DNA of 64,000 nt from Bacteroidia bacterium. Its GTDB lineage: Bacteria > Bacteroidota > Bacteroidia > Chitinophagales > Saprospiraceae. Every line of letters begins with the position of its first letter. Positions within the stretch are counted from its first letter, which is position 1. Positions 1 through 8,411 of the stretch are shown here, one piece after another. The notes beneath the pieces were generated by a model, which did no database searches, was not told the origin of the DNA, and worked only from the letters and a program-made list of their open reading frames with translations. Location: contig JAUIKE010000015.1 in NCBI GenBank assembly GCA_030430845.1, positions 1 through 64,000 on the forward strand. Reading direction: 5' to 3'. The translations under genes were made by a program, and so were the position numbers.

Positions 1-1
1 C

Positions 2-586
2 ATGCGTGGGATTTATTGGGCCAAAATGCCGGACTATGCACAGCTGAATTATTTTGATCATCAAAAAAAACTACCGTCTTGGTTCTGGACAGCCGATACA
101 AAAATGAATTGCCTGCACCATGCCATCCAACAATCCTTAGATAGCGCCTATGCGCACCATATTCAACGCCTGATGATAACCGGGAACTTTGCTTTACTTC
201 TCGGCGTACACCCCGACGAAGTCGATGCCTGGTATCTGGGTATTTACATCGATGCTTTGCAATGGGTAGAGATCACTAATACGCGTGGAATGAGCCAGTT
301 TGCCGACGGTGGGATAGTCGGTACCAAACCTTACGTCAGCAGCGCTAATTACATCCACAAAATGAGTGACTATTGCAGCAATTGCCATTATGATCGCAAA
401 AAGAAAACGGGGGAAAGGGCTTGCCCGTTCAACAGCCTGTATTGGGATTTTTACAACCGGCATGAAGATAAGCTATCCAATAATCCCCGGGTGGGTATGA
501 TGTATCGTACCTGGGACCGCATGAAAAACAAAGACGAGATCTTAGAACAGGCTGCTGATTATAAGAGTAGGGTAGAGGCTTTATGA
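2..586 (+). CDS. Fe-S bacterial cryptochrome/photolyase (PhrB-like), 3' part
   Basis: This is the C-terminal part of a cryptochrome/photolyase-related protein of the FeS-BCP family, which binds FAD and a 4Fe-4S cluster and repairs (6-4) photoproducts. The visible 194 residues hold the FAD-binding helical core: the PSWFWT, TKMNCL, AYAHHIQRLM and GNFALL stretches, followed by WYLGIYIDA and EITNTRGMSQFADGG. The cluster cysteines lie in CSNCHYD and GERACPFN. The in-frame ATG at position 2 sits inside the conserved domain, so the true start lies before the window. The family is about 500 residues long, so roughly 60 percent is missing here. The gene ends inside a hairpin shared with the convergent neighbour. 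Family assignment is firm; substrate specificity is inferred. Confidence 0.9.
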   Translation: MRGIYWAKMPDYAQLNYFDHQKKLPSWFWTADTKMNCLHHAIQQSLDSAYAHHIQRLMITGNFALLLGVHPDEVDAWYLGIYIDALQWVEITNTRGMSQFADGGIVGTKPYVSSANYIHKMSDYCSNCHYDRKKKTGERACPFNSLYWDFYNRHEDKLSNNPRVGMMYRTWDRMKNKDEILEQAADYKSRVEAL

Positions 587-605
587 AAAGCCTCTACTGG
601 TTTTT
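572..605 (+). terminator. Hairpin terminator shared by convergent genes
   Basis: An 11-bp perfect stem (572-582 pairing with 587-597) with a 4-nt ATGA loop is followed on the plus strand by a T-rich stretch. The stem contains the stop codons of both the photolyase (584-586) and the minus-strand propeller gene (594-596), so termination and translation stop coincide for both. Confidence 0.75.
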
Positions 606-1493
606 ATAATCGTAAAACAGGAGTGATGGCCGGCCTTCCTTTCCTTCATTTGAAATAAACATATCTCCGTTATCCATGAACGTAATCCCTTCCGGCTGAG
701 GATGTATCTTTTCATCCAGGGACTGAATGGACTCAATGTCATTTTTTTGATTAAAAATATAGATTAGGTTATCCTTGCTGGATAAAACAAACAATTTGCC
801 CGTAATTGGGTGAACCGCAATTCCGGAAGGATGGATTTTTAAATCCAGGTCCATATCATTATTTGATAAATCGCCTTTGTGTTTGCGGAGGAATTCTTTA
901 TTATCTTCTTTACTAAAGATATAAACCGGTTTTCCTTCCAGCTTCTTAGTTGCCAGCTGAAAGGCGAACACTGCTTTTTTGTCCTGGTATTCATCGCTTT
1001 TTACTTTACTTTTTCCGGCAATGAGCAGGCAGTTATTGGCTGCATCATATGCCAGGCCTTCGCTGTTTTTTATGGGAATACCGGTATCATATTCAATTAC
1101 TTTGAAACGGTCTAGTTCAAAATGATCGATTTCAAACAGCTTTCCATCACTGCGCAAAATGTAAATACTTTTTCCAATTTTGGTGATTCCCTCGTAATCA
1201 CCAGCTTCCCCAAATTTAATCTGCTTTTTTATTTCCTTTTTTTGCCAATCGTAAATAAAAACAATGCCGTCTTCGTCCTGTACACAAGCAAGGGTATGGT
1301 CATCAATATCGGTCAATCCTGATACTTCAAAAAGGATTTTAGGAAGGTGGACCGTAGTCGTCGGTTTATTAAAGTTATATCCCTGTGAAGATCCAAATGA
1401 ATAACCGGCTTTTGGTAAATGATTATTGATAAAAGCATAAGTAGCCAGGGTACTAAAAATAACTAGTATGCTAATAATAATGGTGTCCTTCAT
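594..1493 (-). CDS. SdiA-regulated-like six-bladed propeller protein
   Basis: A 299-residue exported protein with one N-terminal hydrophobic segment (about residues 4-21). The rest is beta-propeller repeats with the pattern seen in the SdiA-regulated family and in SMP-30/NHL-type propellers, for example EVSGLTDIDD, GDYEGITKIG, NSEGLAYD, HPSGIAVHP and PEGITF. The repeats of the type (D/P)(Y/S)(E/G)G(I/L)(A/T) are the recognisable signature. The start is an ATG with no competing in-frame start upstream. It stands alone, convergent with the photolyase gene. The biochemical role of this family is unknown; a signal or anchor plus propeller suggests a periplasmic binding or scaffold protein. Confidence 0.7.
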   Translation of the reverse strand: MKDTIIISILVIFSTLATYAFINNHLPKAGYSFGSSQGYNFNKPTTTVHLPKILFEVSGLTDIDDHTLACVQDEDGIVFIYDWQKKEIKKQIKFGEAGDYEGITKIGKSIYILRSDGKLFEIDHFELDRFKVIEYDTGIPIKNSEGLAYDAANNCLLIAGKSKVKSDEYQDKKAVFAFQLATKKLEGKPVYIFSKEDNKEFLRKHKGDLSNNDMDLDLKIHPSGIAVHPITGKLFVLSSKDNLIYIFNQKNDIESIQSLDEKIHPQPEGITFMDNGDMFISNEGKEGRPSLLFYDYKNQ

Positions 1494-1587
1494 CTTCAGT
1501 GGTATGTATAGTTTAATTTTCTTTTAAAGAGAACATCGGTTGTCTTAAGGATAAGTGATTATTGGATTACCTTTTTATCTAATCCTA

Positions 1588-1800
1588 TCAAATGTCAAGC
1601 TGCAAAAAATCTCCATCAAACCCAAAAATAAGATCAATGTCATTGTCCAATTCGATATGATATTCGTTTGGTTTTCGCTCCCAGTCTGTTACGAAGTTTT
1701 CGGGGTAATTTGTTTGTATATAATTTATGATTTTTGGTTCAAAATCTATAACCTTATTAATGATTCTCAATCCGACACCTTGCTTAAAATTGTACCTTTT
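1588..1800 (-). pseudogene. Remnant of a PepSY-like protein, C-terminal half only
   Basis: Open reading from the TAA at 1801-1803 to the stop at 1588 gives about 70 residues that resemble the second half of a PepSY-like (BLIP-fold) protein: INYIQTNYPE, then DWERK, EYHIELDNDIDLIF and FDGDFLQ. There is no ATG at the front; only a TTG (1768-1770), overlapping the stop of the upstream intact PepSY-like gene, could start it, and that would give 60 residues without a signal peptide. The most likely reading is the tail of a second, tandem copy whose 5' half was deleted. A coupled small protein made from the TTG cannot be excluded. Confidence 0.5.
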
Positions 1801-2210
1801 TTATCCAGGGTTACATTCCAATCTTTTTTCATTGGAGCGTGAATTTCTACCTCATAACTGATTATCCCATCAATAGTCACTTCCTCTATATCGTCAATTT
1901 TGTAGCCTTTAAATTCGGTATGAATGGCGGATAAGACCTTGGCGGGCAGCGCTTTTTTGGAGATTTCTTTTTTGTGTTTAACTACCTCGCCCGAGGTATT
2001 GTACCATACTTCATGATCAATATTCCAGTCCAATTCAAAATCTACGAGGTATTGACTGCCCACTTTTTCCCAATCTACATCAGTTGCTTTGGGGAATTGA
2101 GTACTGAAATTGTTCAAAATGACAGAGGGAACCTGACTTCGAGAAATTTCCTGCGCGCTTGACAGACTTGCAATGAATAAAGCAACAACAACAAACATAT
2201 ATTTCTTCAT
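1767..2210 (-). CDS. Secreted PepSY-like domain protein
   Basis: A 147-residue protein with a Sec signal peptide (about residues 1-19, cleavage near SSAQE). It has two consecutive half-domains of the putative beta-lactamase-inhibitor-like PepSY fold common in Bacteroidota: FSTQFPKATDVDWEKVG plus YLVDFELD, then the second half with YEVEIHAP and LDKKGTI. The length fits the family. These small periplasmic proteins often lie next to two-component systems, as here (the sensor kinase gene ends just downstream). Molecular function is not established. ATG start; the stop overlaps the TTG of the following PepSY remnant. Confidence 0.75.
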   Translation of the reverse strand: MKKYMFVVVALFIASLSSAQEISRSQVPSVILNNFSTQFPKATDVDWEKVGSQYLVDFELDWNIDHEVWYNTSGEVVKHKKEISKKALPAKVLSAIHTEFKGYKIDDIEEVTIDGIISYEVEIHAPMKKDWNVTLDKKGTILSKVSD

Positions 2211-2286
2211 AGTAATTAGGCTTTGTGATCATGTACACCACAAATTTCGCAGATGATTTTGGAAAGAATTGGGAATAAAAAAGGCG

Positions 2287-3561
2287 CTAAGTAAACTTCA
2301 CTGTAAAAGAGTGGTGATTGGCGTTATATGCATATTTGATTTTGAAAGCGTACAAATTGCAAATCGCCTGAACAATAGGCAATCCTAAGCCGGTACTTTT
2401 ACTTTTATCGGTAATCTTGGTTTTGTAATAACGTTCATAGATTTTCGATTCTTCTAGTTTTTTATTTTTGGAAGTGTTGCTGACCGTCAATGACCCGATC
2501 TCGATTCTCAGGAGGACATGACCGTTTTTTACATTGTGGAATATGGCATTTCTAAGGAGGTTACTCACCAGGATATTAGCCAGATAAGGATCCATATTCA
2601 CCTCTACCCATGTCGTTTCTTCAATGGTCAATTTGATGTTCTTGAATTGAGCGAAATCTTCAAGTTCTGTTACAACCTGATGGACAATTTCATTGAGAAA
2701 AAGAGGGTGGTTATTAGAGAATTGCTTGTTCTCAATTTTGCTTAAAAGCAATAACGTTTTATTGTATTGTACCAGTCTGGCAGTCGTTTGCATGACCTGG
2801 AAAATCGTTTGGGCATCGGCATCAGTCAAGTTGTTTTCTTCCAGCAATAACTCCAATTTGTTGGTGATGACCGCCAAAGGGGTTTGCAATTCGTGGGCCG
2901 CGTTCTCGATAAATAACTTTTGATGGTTGAAAATTTCTACGCTATGGCTAATCAGGGTATCGGCGGCATTTCGGAGTTCGATAAATTCTTGGGTCTGCGT
3001 TTTAATTTGCGGGATGGTTTGATCCTTATCTATCCGAAAACTTTTAAGGTATTCCAACAATTCATAAAATGGTTTCCATAGTTTTTGCAGTACGAAATTA
3101 TTGATCAAAATAATGCTCAAAAGGAGCAGGACATACAGCCCAATGGCAGCCTTGGTTAAATTCGCAATTTGGTCATCCTCTTCTACCATGGATGAAATTA
3201 CTTTCAATTCGTAATAGGTATCTTGATGGCGAAAAGCGGTAGTTAGCATTCTGACAGGCTCCATCTCTTCCTCATTGAGCATATACATCAAAGTATCCGA
3301 ATAGACATCTTTAATGTTGATGGCAAGAGAAGCCGGGACTTCTTTTACGGCGTAGTTGCTTTCGTCAAATTCAGACTTATGCAAAACTACAGTATCTCTT
3401 TTTGATTTTTGAATGATCAGAAGTTTGTAATTGTCCAACCCATCATCAATACTATCATAGATTTCATCCAACATATTTGAATAAAAAACAACTGCCCAGA
3501 TACTTATTACTATAAAAATAGGAATAGAGGAATACAGCAAAGACTGGTTTAATAACTTCAT
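2287..3561 (-). CDS. Sensor histidine kinase, OmpR-type partner (RprX-like)
   Basis: A 424-residue membrane sensor kinase. A first transmembrane segment (about 8-28) and a second (about 140-160) bracket a periplasmic sensor of about 110 residues with no recognised fold. The HisKA domain holds the phosphoacceptor in HELQTPLAVITNKLELLL (His near residue 222). The HATPase domain has NLLRNAIFHN (N box) and STGLGLPIVQAIC (G box). Its start codon overlaps the stop of the response regulator by 4 bp, so the two are co-translated. The signal sensed is unknown; PepSY-like proteins nearby hint at cell-envelope sensing. Confidence 0.9.
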   Translation of the reverse strand: MKLLNQSLLYSSIPIFIVISIWAVVFYSNMLDEIYDSIDDGLDNYKLLIIQKSKRDTVVLHKSEFDESNYAVKEVPASLAINIKDVYSDTLMYMLNEEEMEPVRMLTTAFRHQDTYYELKVISSMVEEDDQIANLTKAAIGLYVLLLLSIILINNFVLQKLWKPFYELLEYLKSFRIDKDQTIPQIKTQTQEFIELRNAADTLISHSVEIFNHQKLFIENAAHELQTPLAVITNKLELLLEENNLTDADAQTIFQVMQTTARLVQYNKTLLLLSKIENKQFSNNHPLFLNEIVHQVVTELEDFAQFKNIKLTIEETTWVEVNMDPYLANILVSNLLRNAIFHNVKNGHVLLRIEIGSLTVSNTSKNKKLEESKIYERYYKTKITDKSKSTGLGLPIVQAICNLYAFKIKYAYNANHHSFTVKFT

Positions 3562-4235
3562 ATTTCAACCAATTTATAGCCTATGCCATATACGGCCTGA
3601 ACTTCAATGTGAGCCTCGGCATCTTTTAATTTTTTCCGAATATTTTTGATTTGGGAGTAAATAAAGTCGTAGTTGTCAGCCTGGTCAATATGGTCCCCCC
3701 ACACATACTCTGCCAATGCCGTTCGGGTCACTAATCGATTTTTATTGAGTAGGAAATATTTAAGAATATCAAATTCCTTCCGGTTTAAAGCTATGGATTG
3801 ATGACTCACATAAAAAAGTCGCTCTTCCAGGTCTAAACAAATGTTTTTGAATTCAATGGTATTTTTACCCTCTAATTTATTACGCCTTAAAACCGCTTTT
3901 ACCCTGGCATTCAATTCGGCGATATGAAATGGCTTGGTCAAATAGTCATCTGCTCCCAGTTCTAAACCTTTGACTTTATCATCCAGCGAACTTTTGGCTG
4001 AAATAATGATCACGTTTTCAGGTTTTTTATTTTCTTTTAACTCTTTCAACAAGTCCAAACCGCTTCCATTGGGTAGCATAATATCCAATAAAATACAATC
4101 ATATTCATAAATGGACAATTTCTGATAGGCTGAGTCAAAATCATCTGCAGTCTCGACCATATAAGATTCTTTCTCTAAAGACTTTTTTATAGCATCTTGT
4201 AAGTTTAGCTCGTCTTCAATAATTAAAATTTTCAT
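3558..4235 (-). CDS. OmpR-family response regulator (RprY-like)
   Basis: A 225-residue two-domain regulator. The receiver domain (1-120) shows the acidic pair in IIEDE, the phosphoacceptor Asp51 in LLDIMLPNGSG, the conserved Ser/Thr in IISAKSS, and Lys in YLTKPFHIAEL. The C-terminal winged helix (about 125-225) has ALNRKEFDILKYFL and IRKKL, the OmpR/PhoB DNA-binding pattern. It is the first gene of a two-gene operon with the kinase. A 13-bp inverted repeat lies about 40-85 bp upstream and could be an autoregulatory site, though this is only inference. Confidence 0.93.
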   Translation of the reverse strand: MKILIIEDELNLQDAIKKSLEKESYMVETADDFDSAYQKLSIYEYDCILLDIMLPNGSGLDLLKELKENKKPENVIIISAKSSLDDKVKGLELGADDYLTKPFHIAELNARVKAVLRRNKLEGKNTIEFKNICLDLEERLFYVSHQSIALNRKEFDILKYFLLNKNRLVTRTALAEYVWGDHIDQADNYDFIYSQIKNIRKKLKDAEAHIEVQAVYGIGYKLVEI

Positions 4236-4272
4236 CCTACCTATATTTGAAATTCCAGAATAATGCGATGAT

Positions 4273-4320
4273 CTGATTTAAACTTTTCGGCTGCAACCTA
4301 GCCTAATAAGTTTAAATCAG
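4273..4320. repeat. 13-bp perfect inverted repeat upstream of response regulator
   Basis: CTGATTTAAACTT (4273-4285) and its exact complement (4308-4320) are separated by 22 nt. A second, interleaved 6-bp repeat CCTAAT/ATTAGG (4302-4307, 4325-4330) lies across it. The element sits 38-85 bp upstream of the OmpR-type regulator start. It may be an operator or an mRNA hairpin; it has no U-tract that would make it a standard terminator. Confidence 0.45.
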
Positions 4321-4401
4321 CTCCATTAGGCAATACCGAAACATATGGCTGTTTTCAACTAATGTTTCCTACACCTATAGTACGGAAATCGATTAAGCCA
4401 A

Positions 4402-4851
4402 TCAGAAATACACCGCTTCAAAAACGGCCGAAGTATTTTGTTCGCCATCCTTAAGTATCAAGGTGTCTCCTTCAATGATGTAGCTGTCGGCTGACTCAAA
4501 TACCTTTAAAAACATGGGTTCATCCACTGCTATATCCGGGCAGGCCCGCATTGTAGTTAGCATCTGAGCAAAGCGGATGTGGTTGGCGTTTTTTAATCGA
4601 TAAGCGCCGTTAAAAGTATTACAGCCTGTAAATCCCGTAATTTTCCCGTCGTCCAGTAGCCGAAAATGAATAGTCTTCTCTCCGCTCGCGGAGGAGGGCA
4701 GTTGCTGCCCTTCGAGTGTGCTAAGTGCCCAGATGATTCCGATGATAGAAGATTCCTGTATGGCCATATTGCTGTTTTTCTTTTTGGTACTACAGCCTAA
4801 GCTAAAAAGCAGTAAGAAAAGGAGTAGTGAAACTCGGTTATGCATGATCAT
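4402..4851 (-). CDS. META-domain (HslJ-like) lipoprotein
   Basis: A lipoprotein with one META domain (HslJ/DUF306): WALSTLEGQQLP, then the diagnostic FTGCNTFNGAYRL and the ending EPMFLKVFESADSYIIEGDTL-type stretch. The chosen start (ATG at 4851) has an AAAGGA about 10 nt upstream and gives a good SPII signal ending LLFSLGCS. The frame is open to an earlier ATG at 4935, which would add 28 residues carrying a second, independent lipoprotein signal (LLIIVSC). Two in-frame lipoprotein signals in series are unusual; the upstream one may be a leftover of a fused or deleted neighbour. META proteins are linked to heat and drug tolerance in enterobacteria; the role here is unknown. Confidence 0.75.
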   Translation of the reverse strand: MIMHNRVSLLLFLLLFSLGCSTKKKNSNMAIQESSIIGIIWALSTLEGQQLPSSASGEKTIHFRLLDDGKITGFTGCNTFNGAYRLKNANHIRFAQMLTTMRACPDIAVDEPMFLKVFESADSYIIEGDTLILKDGEQNTSAVFEAVYF

Positions 4852-4995
4852 TTTATTTTGTCCTTTAAAAATGTCTGTTTGCCGGCAACTCACTATAATA
4901 AGCAGCGCTAAAAAAGGAGCAATTGTTTTTTTCATTGGAGGTCGTTTTATCGGTTATTACATAATATATTCTCCATCCGTACTTATATACTCTTT

Positions 4996-5874
4996 TCAGT
5001 ACAGTAGTATATCGAGCTGAATATCATGTTCTTCGACCGGGACACGTTTTATTATTTGAAAAGGATAACAAACGCCTACCTTAATAGCCGTCTTTTGATG
5101 GGCGAGAAAAGTGTCGTAATAGCCGCCGCCATAACCTACTCTGAAGAATCTATTGTCAAAAGCCAATCCGGCAACTATAATTAAATCATAGGCTCCCTGA
5201 TACTCCTTTGCATTTTTCGGGTGGTAGGTGCCGAAAATACCTGGCTCCATGTTTTTTAAATCGCTTAAAACGAGGTTTTGCATCCGTCGCTTTTTGAGCG
5301 TTTTAGGGGTGATGACGGTGATATGGTTATCCAGGGCTTTTTGCAATAAAGGAAGTACATTTACTTCAGACCCCATCGTCAAATAGCTATGGATAAATTG
5401 TACGTCCTTTTCCACTATCAAGTCCCACAATTGTTCACATATTTTTTGTGAAAGAGCGCTGCGTTCTCTTCTCACCATTTTGTTTCGTTGTTCCAGCATG
5501 AACCGGCGTAGATATTTTTTTTGAGCTTTGATAAGGGCAAGCTTATTGATTGATTTTGAAAAGAAGGAGTGTACATCAGTTGGGATGGTCACTTCGTCTC
5601 TTTCTAATCTAATGATCTGATTCGAAACCTGAGCAAGGACGATATTCAGGACATCCGCCCGGCAAAAAGTTATTCTGTAATCCGGAAGCACTTCCTGGTT
5701 TTCGGCAAAACACAAATTGCCTTCCTGATCATCATGTATTACAAATGATAGGCCGAGGTGGCCGGCCGTTTTCTTGATAAAATCCGGTTGTAATGCCAGG
5801 GTAAACAACTCTTCGACCGAGTAAGTACTCTTGTTGATTAAAGGGATGAATATTTCGGATAGTTTTACTTGCAT
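4996..5874 (-). CDS. 5-formyltetrahydrofolate cyclo-ligase with N-terminal extension
   Basis: The C-terminal part (about residues 115-292) is a 5-formyltetrahydrofolate cyclo-ligase, which makes 5,10-methenyl-THF from 5-formyl-THF with ATP. Diagnostic stretches are KKYLRRFMLEQRN (nucleotide-binding basic N-helix), GSEVNVLPLL, GIFGTYHP, and VGYGGGYYDTFL. Family members are usually 180-200 residues long; the first ~110 residues here are additional and match nothing I recognise. The gene lies two nucleotides downstream of a small 75-residue gene, suggesting an operon and possibly a functional pair. Enzyme domain firm; extension function unknown. Confidence 0.8.
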   Translation of the reverse strand: MQVKLSEIFIPLINKSTYSVEELFTLALQPDFIKKTAGHLGLSFVIHDDQEGNLCFAENQEVLPDYRITFCRADVLNIVLAQVSNQIIRLERDEVTIPTDVHSFFSKSINKLALIKAQKKYLRRFMLEQRNKMVRRERSALSQKICEQLWDLIVEKDVQFIHSYLTMGSEVNVLPLLQKALDNHITVITPKTLKKRRMQNLVLSDLKNMEPGIFGTYHPKNAKEYQGAYDLIIVAGLAFDNRFFRVGYGGGYYDTFLAHQKTAIKVGVCYPFQIIKRVPVEEHDIQLDILLY

Positions 5875-5876
5875 AT

Positions 5877-6104
5877 TTATTTATTCCAATAATTATTGGC
5901 CCTGGCCACAGTTTGAAAATGTATGGCGATCACTTGGGATGCTGCGATTAGAAACTCGGCATTTTCTGCGTAATCATTTCTACTTGCTTTCAGGACATTC
6001 ATGTCAGGCTGAGTATATTTAACGCCCATTCGCGCCAGTTTGATAGCCAACTCAAACCCTTCCTGCGGCGAATTCGTTTTTAAACTATTTAGCCATTTTT
6101 CCAT
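5877..6104 (-). CDS. Small hypothetical protein upstream of folate cyclo-ligase
   Basis: A 75-residue, largely helical, soluble protein (MEKWLNSLKTNSPQ onward) that I do not recognise. The reading frame is open further to a GTG at 6173, but that would start inside a strong hairpin (6143-6179) and add a non-conserved-looking His-rich stretch, so the ATG at 6104 was chosen. It ends 2 nt before the cyclo-ligase start, so the two are almost certainly co-transcribed. It resembles short accessory proteins with a single helical bundle; no catalytic motif is visible. Confidence 0.55.
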   Translation of the reverse strand: MEKWLNSLKTNSPQEGFELAIKLARMGVKYTQPDMNVLKASRNDYAENAEFLIAASQVIAIHFQTVARANNYWNK

Positions 6105-6142
6105 ATTAAAATATTTATTAGGTAACTGATATTGAGATAAGG

Positions 6143-6179
6143 GGTGGTGCGAAAACGAGAAGTGAGTTTTCACACCACC
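6143..6179. terminator. Strong intergenic hairpin
   Basis: A 14-bp stem with one mismatch (6143-6156 with 6166-6179) and a 9-nt loop lies between the end of the haloperoxidase gene (6259) and the next minus-strand gene (6104). No clear U-tract follows on either strand, so it may act as a transcript-end stabiliser or a weak terminator between two transcription units. Confidence 0.45.
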
Positions 6180-6258
6180 TAAATGATGTTGAAAGAATAT
6201 TATTATTACATTTCCTAAGTTTGGATATAGGAAAAATAATAGTTTATAGTGAAAAAGT

Positions 6259-7935
6259 TTATTGCCAGGGCAAATTTGCTACCCTTGAACCGATTACAAA
6301 CCCCAAGTCACTTCCCGCATCTGAATCCGATTGGAAGTGCACGCCAAGCGGCACTCTGCTGTATGCGTTTTCCAAGGCCATTTCCTTAAATGAATTAAAG
6401 GTTCGGGGCATACCTCTAAACTCTGTTCTTCCTTCATGGCTGCGATCAGTGAAGGTATAATTCTTGCCGAACACATCTGCCAGCACAACAGAAGCGGCTG
6501 CTGAAAAGGTGGCATGTCCTGAAGGATAGGTCGGGAAATTAGGAGTGTAAAATCCTCCCGAGCCGTCCGGACACATCACGGTGTTCCAATTTGGTTCGTT
6601 CATATAATCCCGGATGTAGTCAATAGGGCGCAGGCAATTGAACCGATATTTTTCACCCCAGCATCTGACTCCGGCATCTGACAATGCCATACCTAACTTT
6701 GCGTAAGCCGTCACGGTTTCCATCATGTTAAGTCGTTCGATTGCAATAAGTTGATTGATAATGCTTACCCATCTGCCCGCCGGACTGAAAGTAAGTATGG
6801 GGCAGTCGTCACTCCAAAATTCGGCGATCCAAAGATCTTCTTTCCTGCCTCCGGCCTTAATATCATTGACGAGTGTACGGGTGGCCATTGCCTCCTGATA
6901 AAGCTGCGAGCTTGGTGAGGTACTGAACGTTGGGGGAGGCGGTACTACATCGGTTGTTAGAGCGGCAAATGTTCTGACTTTACCCCAATGTGGTAACAAA
7001 GCAGGAAGAAAATCAGGATAAGTGGGCTTCCAAAGGTTCTCGCCGCTTGGTGGTCTGTATGTAGGGTCCGTATTTTTTAGATAGCTTTCATGCCCCCAAT
7101 TATCTTCAGCTGACCAGTCATAAATGGTTTTGGCTATATACTGACCATATTCTACAGAACGCTGGTAAATATCAATTGAAACAGAGGACTGCAAATTGGC
7201 TCGTAAGGCATGACTGACATCGAGCATTTGGAATTTTTGTTCAGAAGGAGCGATCGGAAAATACAATTCAAATCCTTTTTCATAAGCTGCATTGAGACAA
7301 ACTTCCCAATTAAACATAACTCCGGCTTGGGGCGGATCTATGTTTAATCCTGGGAAGCGTCCTGAAAGACTTCGGTAACTCCCCTCACTTCCATGCACTA
7401 TAGACTCATATGCCATAAAGTTTATTAGTGCATGGCTACGGGCCGAAACGGGAGGACGATAGCCGGGGCTATATTGATACATGGTTTTTAAACGAGCAAC
7501 TTCATCCGTTCCGGCTCTCTGATTTATGCTTTGGAGAAGCACCATTTTTTCTGATTCTAATTTTTGGATTTTATGCTTCAAAACAGTAATTCGTTTACTC
7601 ATTTCCCTATCCAGCCGCTCCGTTCTGCTCAAAGCTGTTTTTACGTCCTCTTCCATATCACTGAAAGATTGGAACATACGGATGAGACTGGCATTCCTTA
7701 CTTTTAGTATATTCTTCTTCTCCTCTAAGGGCATGTCAAGCGGTAGCTTCTCTTCCAATAAAAGGTTAATATTATCCCATTCAGTAGTGATGCTGTCTTT
7801 CATAGATGCCAGTTGGCAACTTAAAACTTTTTCCTTTTTGAATAATTCCATTAAAGCAGTTTCGTCTTCCGGCTTTTGAACACAAGCGGATATCGTAATA
7901 AACAAAGTAAGATGAAGAAAAAACATATGTCTCAT
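6259..7935 (-). CDS. Vanadium-dependent haloperoxidase (PAP2 superfamily) lipoprotein
   Basis: A lipoprotein (signal ending TISACVQ) of 558 residues. After a coiled-coil-rich N-terminal region (about 25-150) comes an all-helical vanadium haloperoxidase/PAP2 domain. The three vanadate-binding motifs are present: KYRFNCLRP (about 430), YPSGHATFSAA (about 470, with the catalytic His), and SRVPLGVHFQSDSDAG (about 530). The enzymes oxidise halides with H2O2; substrate here is unknown. A longer frame starts with TTG at 7962 inside the upstream gene; the ATG at 7935, 5 bp after that gene's stop, fits the lipoprotein signal. It is the last gene of the ric operon, an unusual partner for NO-stress genes. 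Confidence 0.85.
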   Translation of the reverse strand: MRHMFFLHLTLFITISACVQKPEDETALMELFKKEKVLSCQLASMKDSITTEWDNINLLLEEKLPLDMPLEEKKNILKVRNASLIRMFQSFSDMEEDVKTALSRTERLDREMSKRITVLKHKIQKLESEKMVLLQSINQRAGTDEVARLKTMYQYSPGYRPPVSARSHALINFMAYESIVHGSEGSYRSLSGRFPGLNIDPPQAGVMFNWEVCLNAAYEKGFELYFPIAPSEQKFQMLDVSHALRANLQSSVSIDIYQRSVEYGQYIAKTIYDWSAEDNWGHESYLKNTDPTYRPPSGENLWKPTYPDFLPALLPHWGKVRTFAALTTDVVPPPPTFSTSPSSQLYQEAMATRTLVNDIKAGGRKEDLWIAEFWSDDCPILTFSPAGRWVSIINQLIAIERLNMMETVTAYAKLGMALSDAGVRCWGEKYRFNCLRPIDYIRDYMNEPNWNTVMCPDGSGGFYTPNFPTYPSGHATFSAAASVVLADVFGKNYTFTDRSHEGRTEFRGMPRTFNSFKEMALENAYSRVPLGVHFQSDSDAGSDLGFVIGSRVANLPWQ

Positions 7936-7940
7936 ATGAA

Positions 7941-8411
7941 TCAATGCTTGTGTTTTACCCAAAATTCATCCTCCCAGGCTTCCGGGTTGGGTATTTTTTG
8001 ATGGGTGAGTTCTATTAAAGCTAATTGGTCTTTATCTGCAACTTCCTGAATAAAATTGAACAATTCACGTTCTTCGAAGCGAATATGGGCTACCAGTTCT
8101 TCTTCAATCAGCGACAAATTGATTGCAATTCGGTCTGAGGAAGTGAAAAAGCGCTTAAGCCTTCGATGCTCTTTGATGGCCCGTTTCACCATTTTATTAT
8201 CCTCTCCTAAAATGGGGAATATGTATTTTTCCTCAAATTCAAAATGCTGTTGCAGATGGTTTTCCCAAAACCAGTCTGTGAATTTTTTTATTCTTGCAGG
8301 CTTTATGTCCCGGTTCAATCCTTCCCGGATTTTCCAGGACAACAATAAGCCGTGATGGTGTTCACGGCTTATAGGTTGCAAGGCGGTATGTCGTTTTATT
8401 GGATTAGGCAT
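7941..8411 (-). CDS. Hemerythrin HHE-domain protein
   Basis: A 156-residue cytoplasmic four-helix protein with hemerythrin-type metal ligands: REHHHGLLLSW near the N-terminus, HFEFEEKYIFP, EHRRLKRFF and HIRFEERELFNF. These provide the H...HxxxE...H...HxxxE pattern that binds a di-iron centre able to handle O2 or NO. Its start overlaps the end of ric by 8 bp, so translation is coupled. Placed with ric it probably buffers NO or supplies iron during Fe-S repair; this role is inferred from context. Confidence 0.85.
   Translation of the reverse strand: MPNPIKRHTALQPISREHHHGLLLSWKIREGLNRDIKPARIKKFTDWFWENHLQQHFEFEEKYIFPILGEDNKMVKRAIKEHRRLKRFFTSSDRIAINLSLIEEELVAHIRFEERELFNFIQEVADKDQLALIELTHQKIPNPEAWEDEFWVKHKH

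Noticed and set aside
194-463. 89-residue minus-strand frame inside the photolyase gene
   Set aside because: Antisense shadow of a conserved coding region; no signal, motif or ribosome site.
6221-6460. 79-residue plus-strand frame at the 3' end of the haloperoxidase gene
   Set aside because: Opposite to the conserved C-terminal vanadate motif; shadow.
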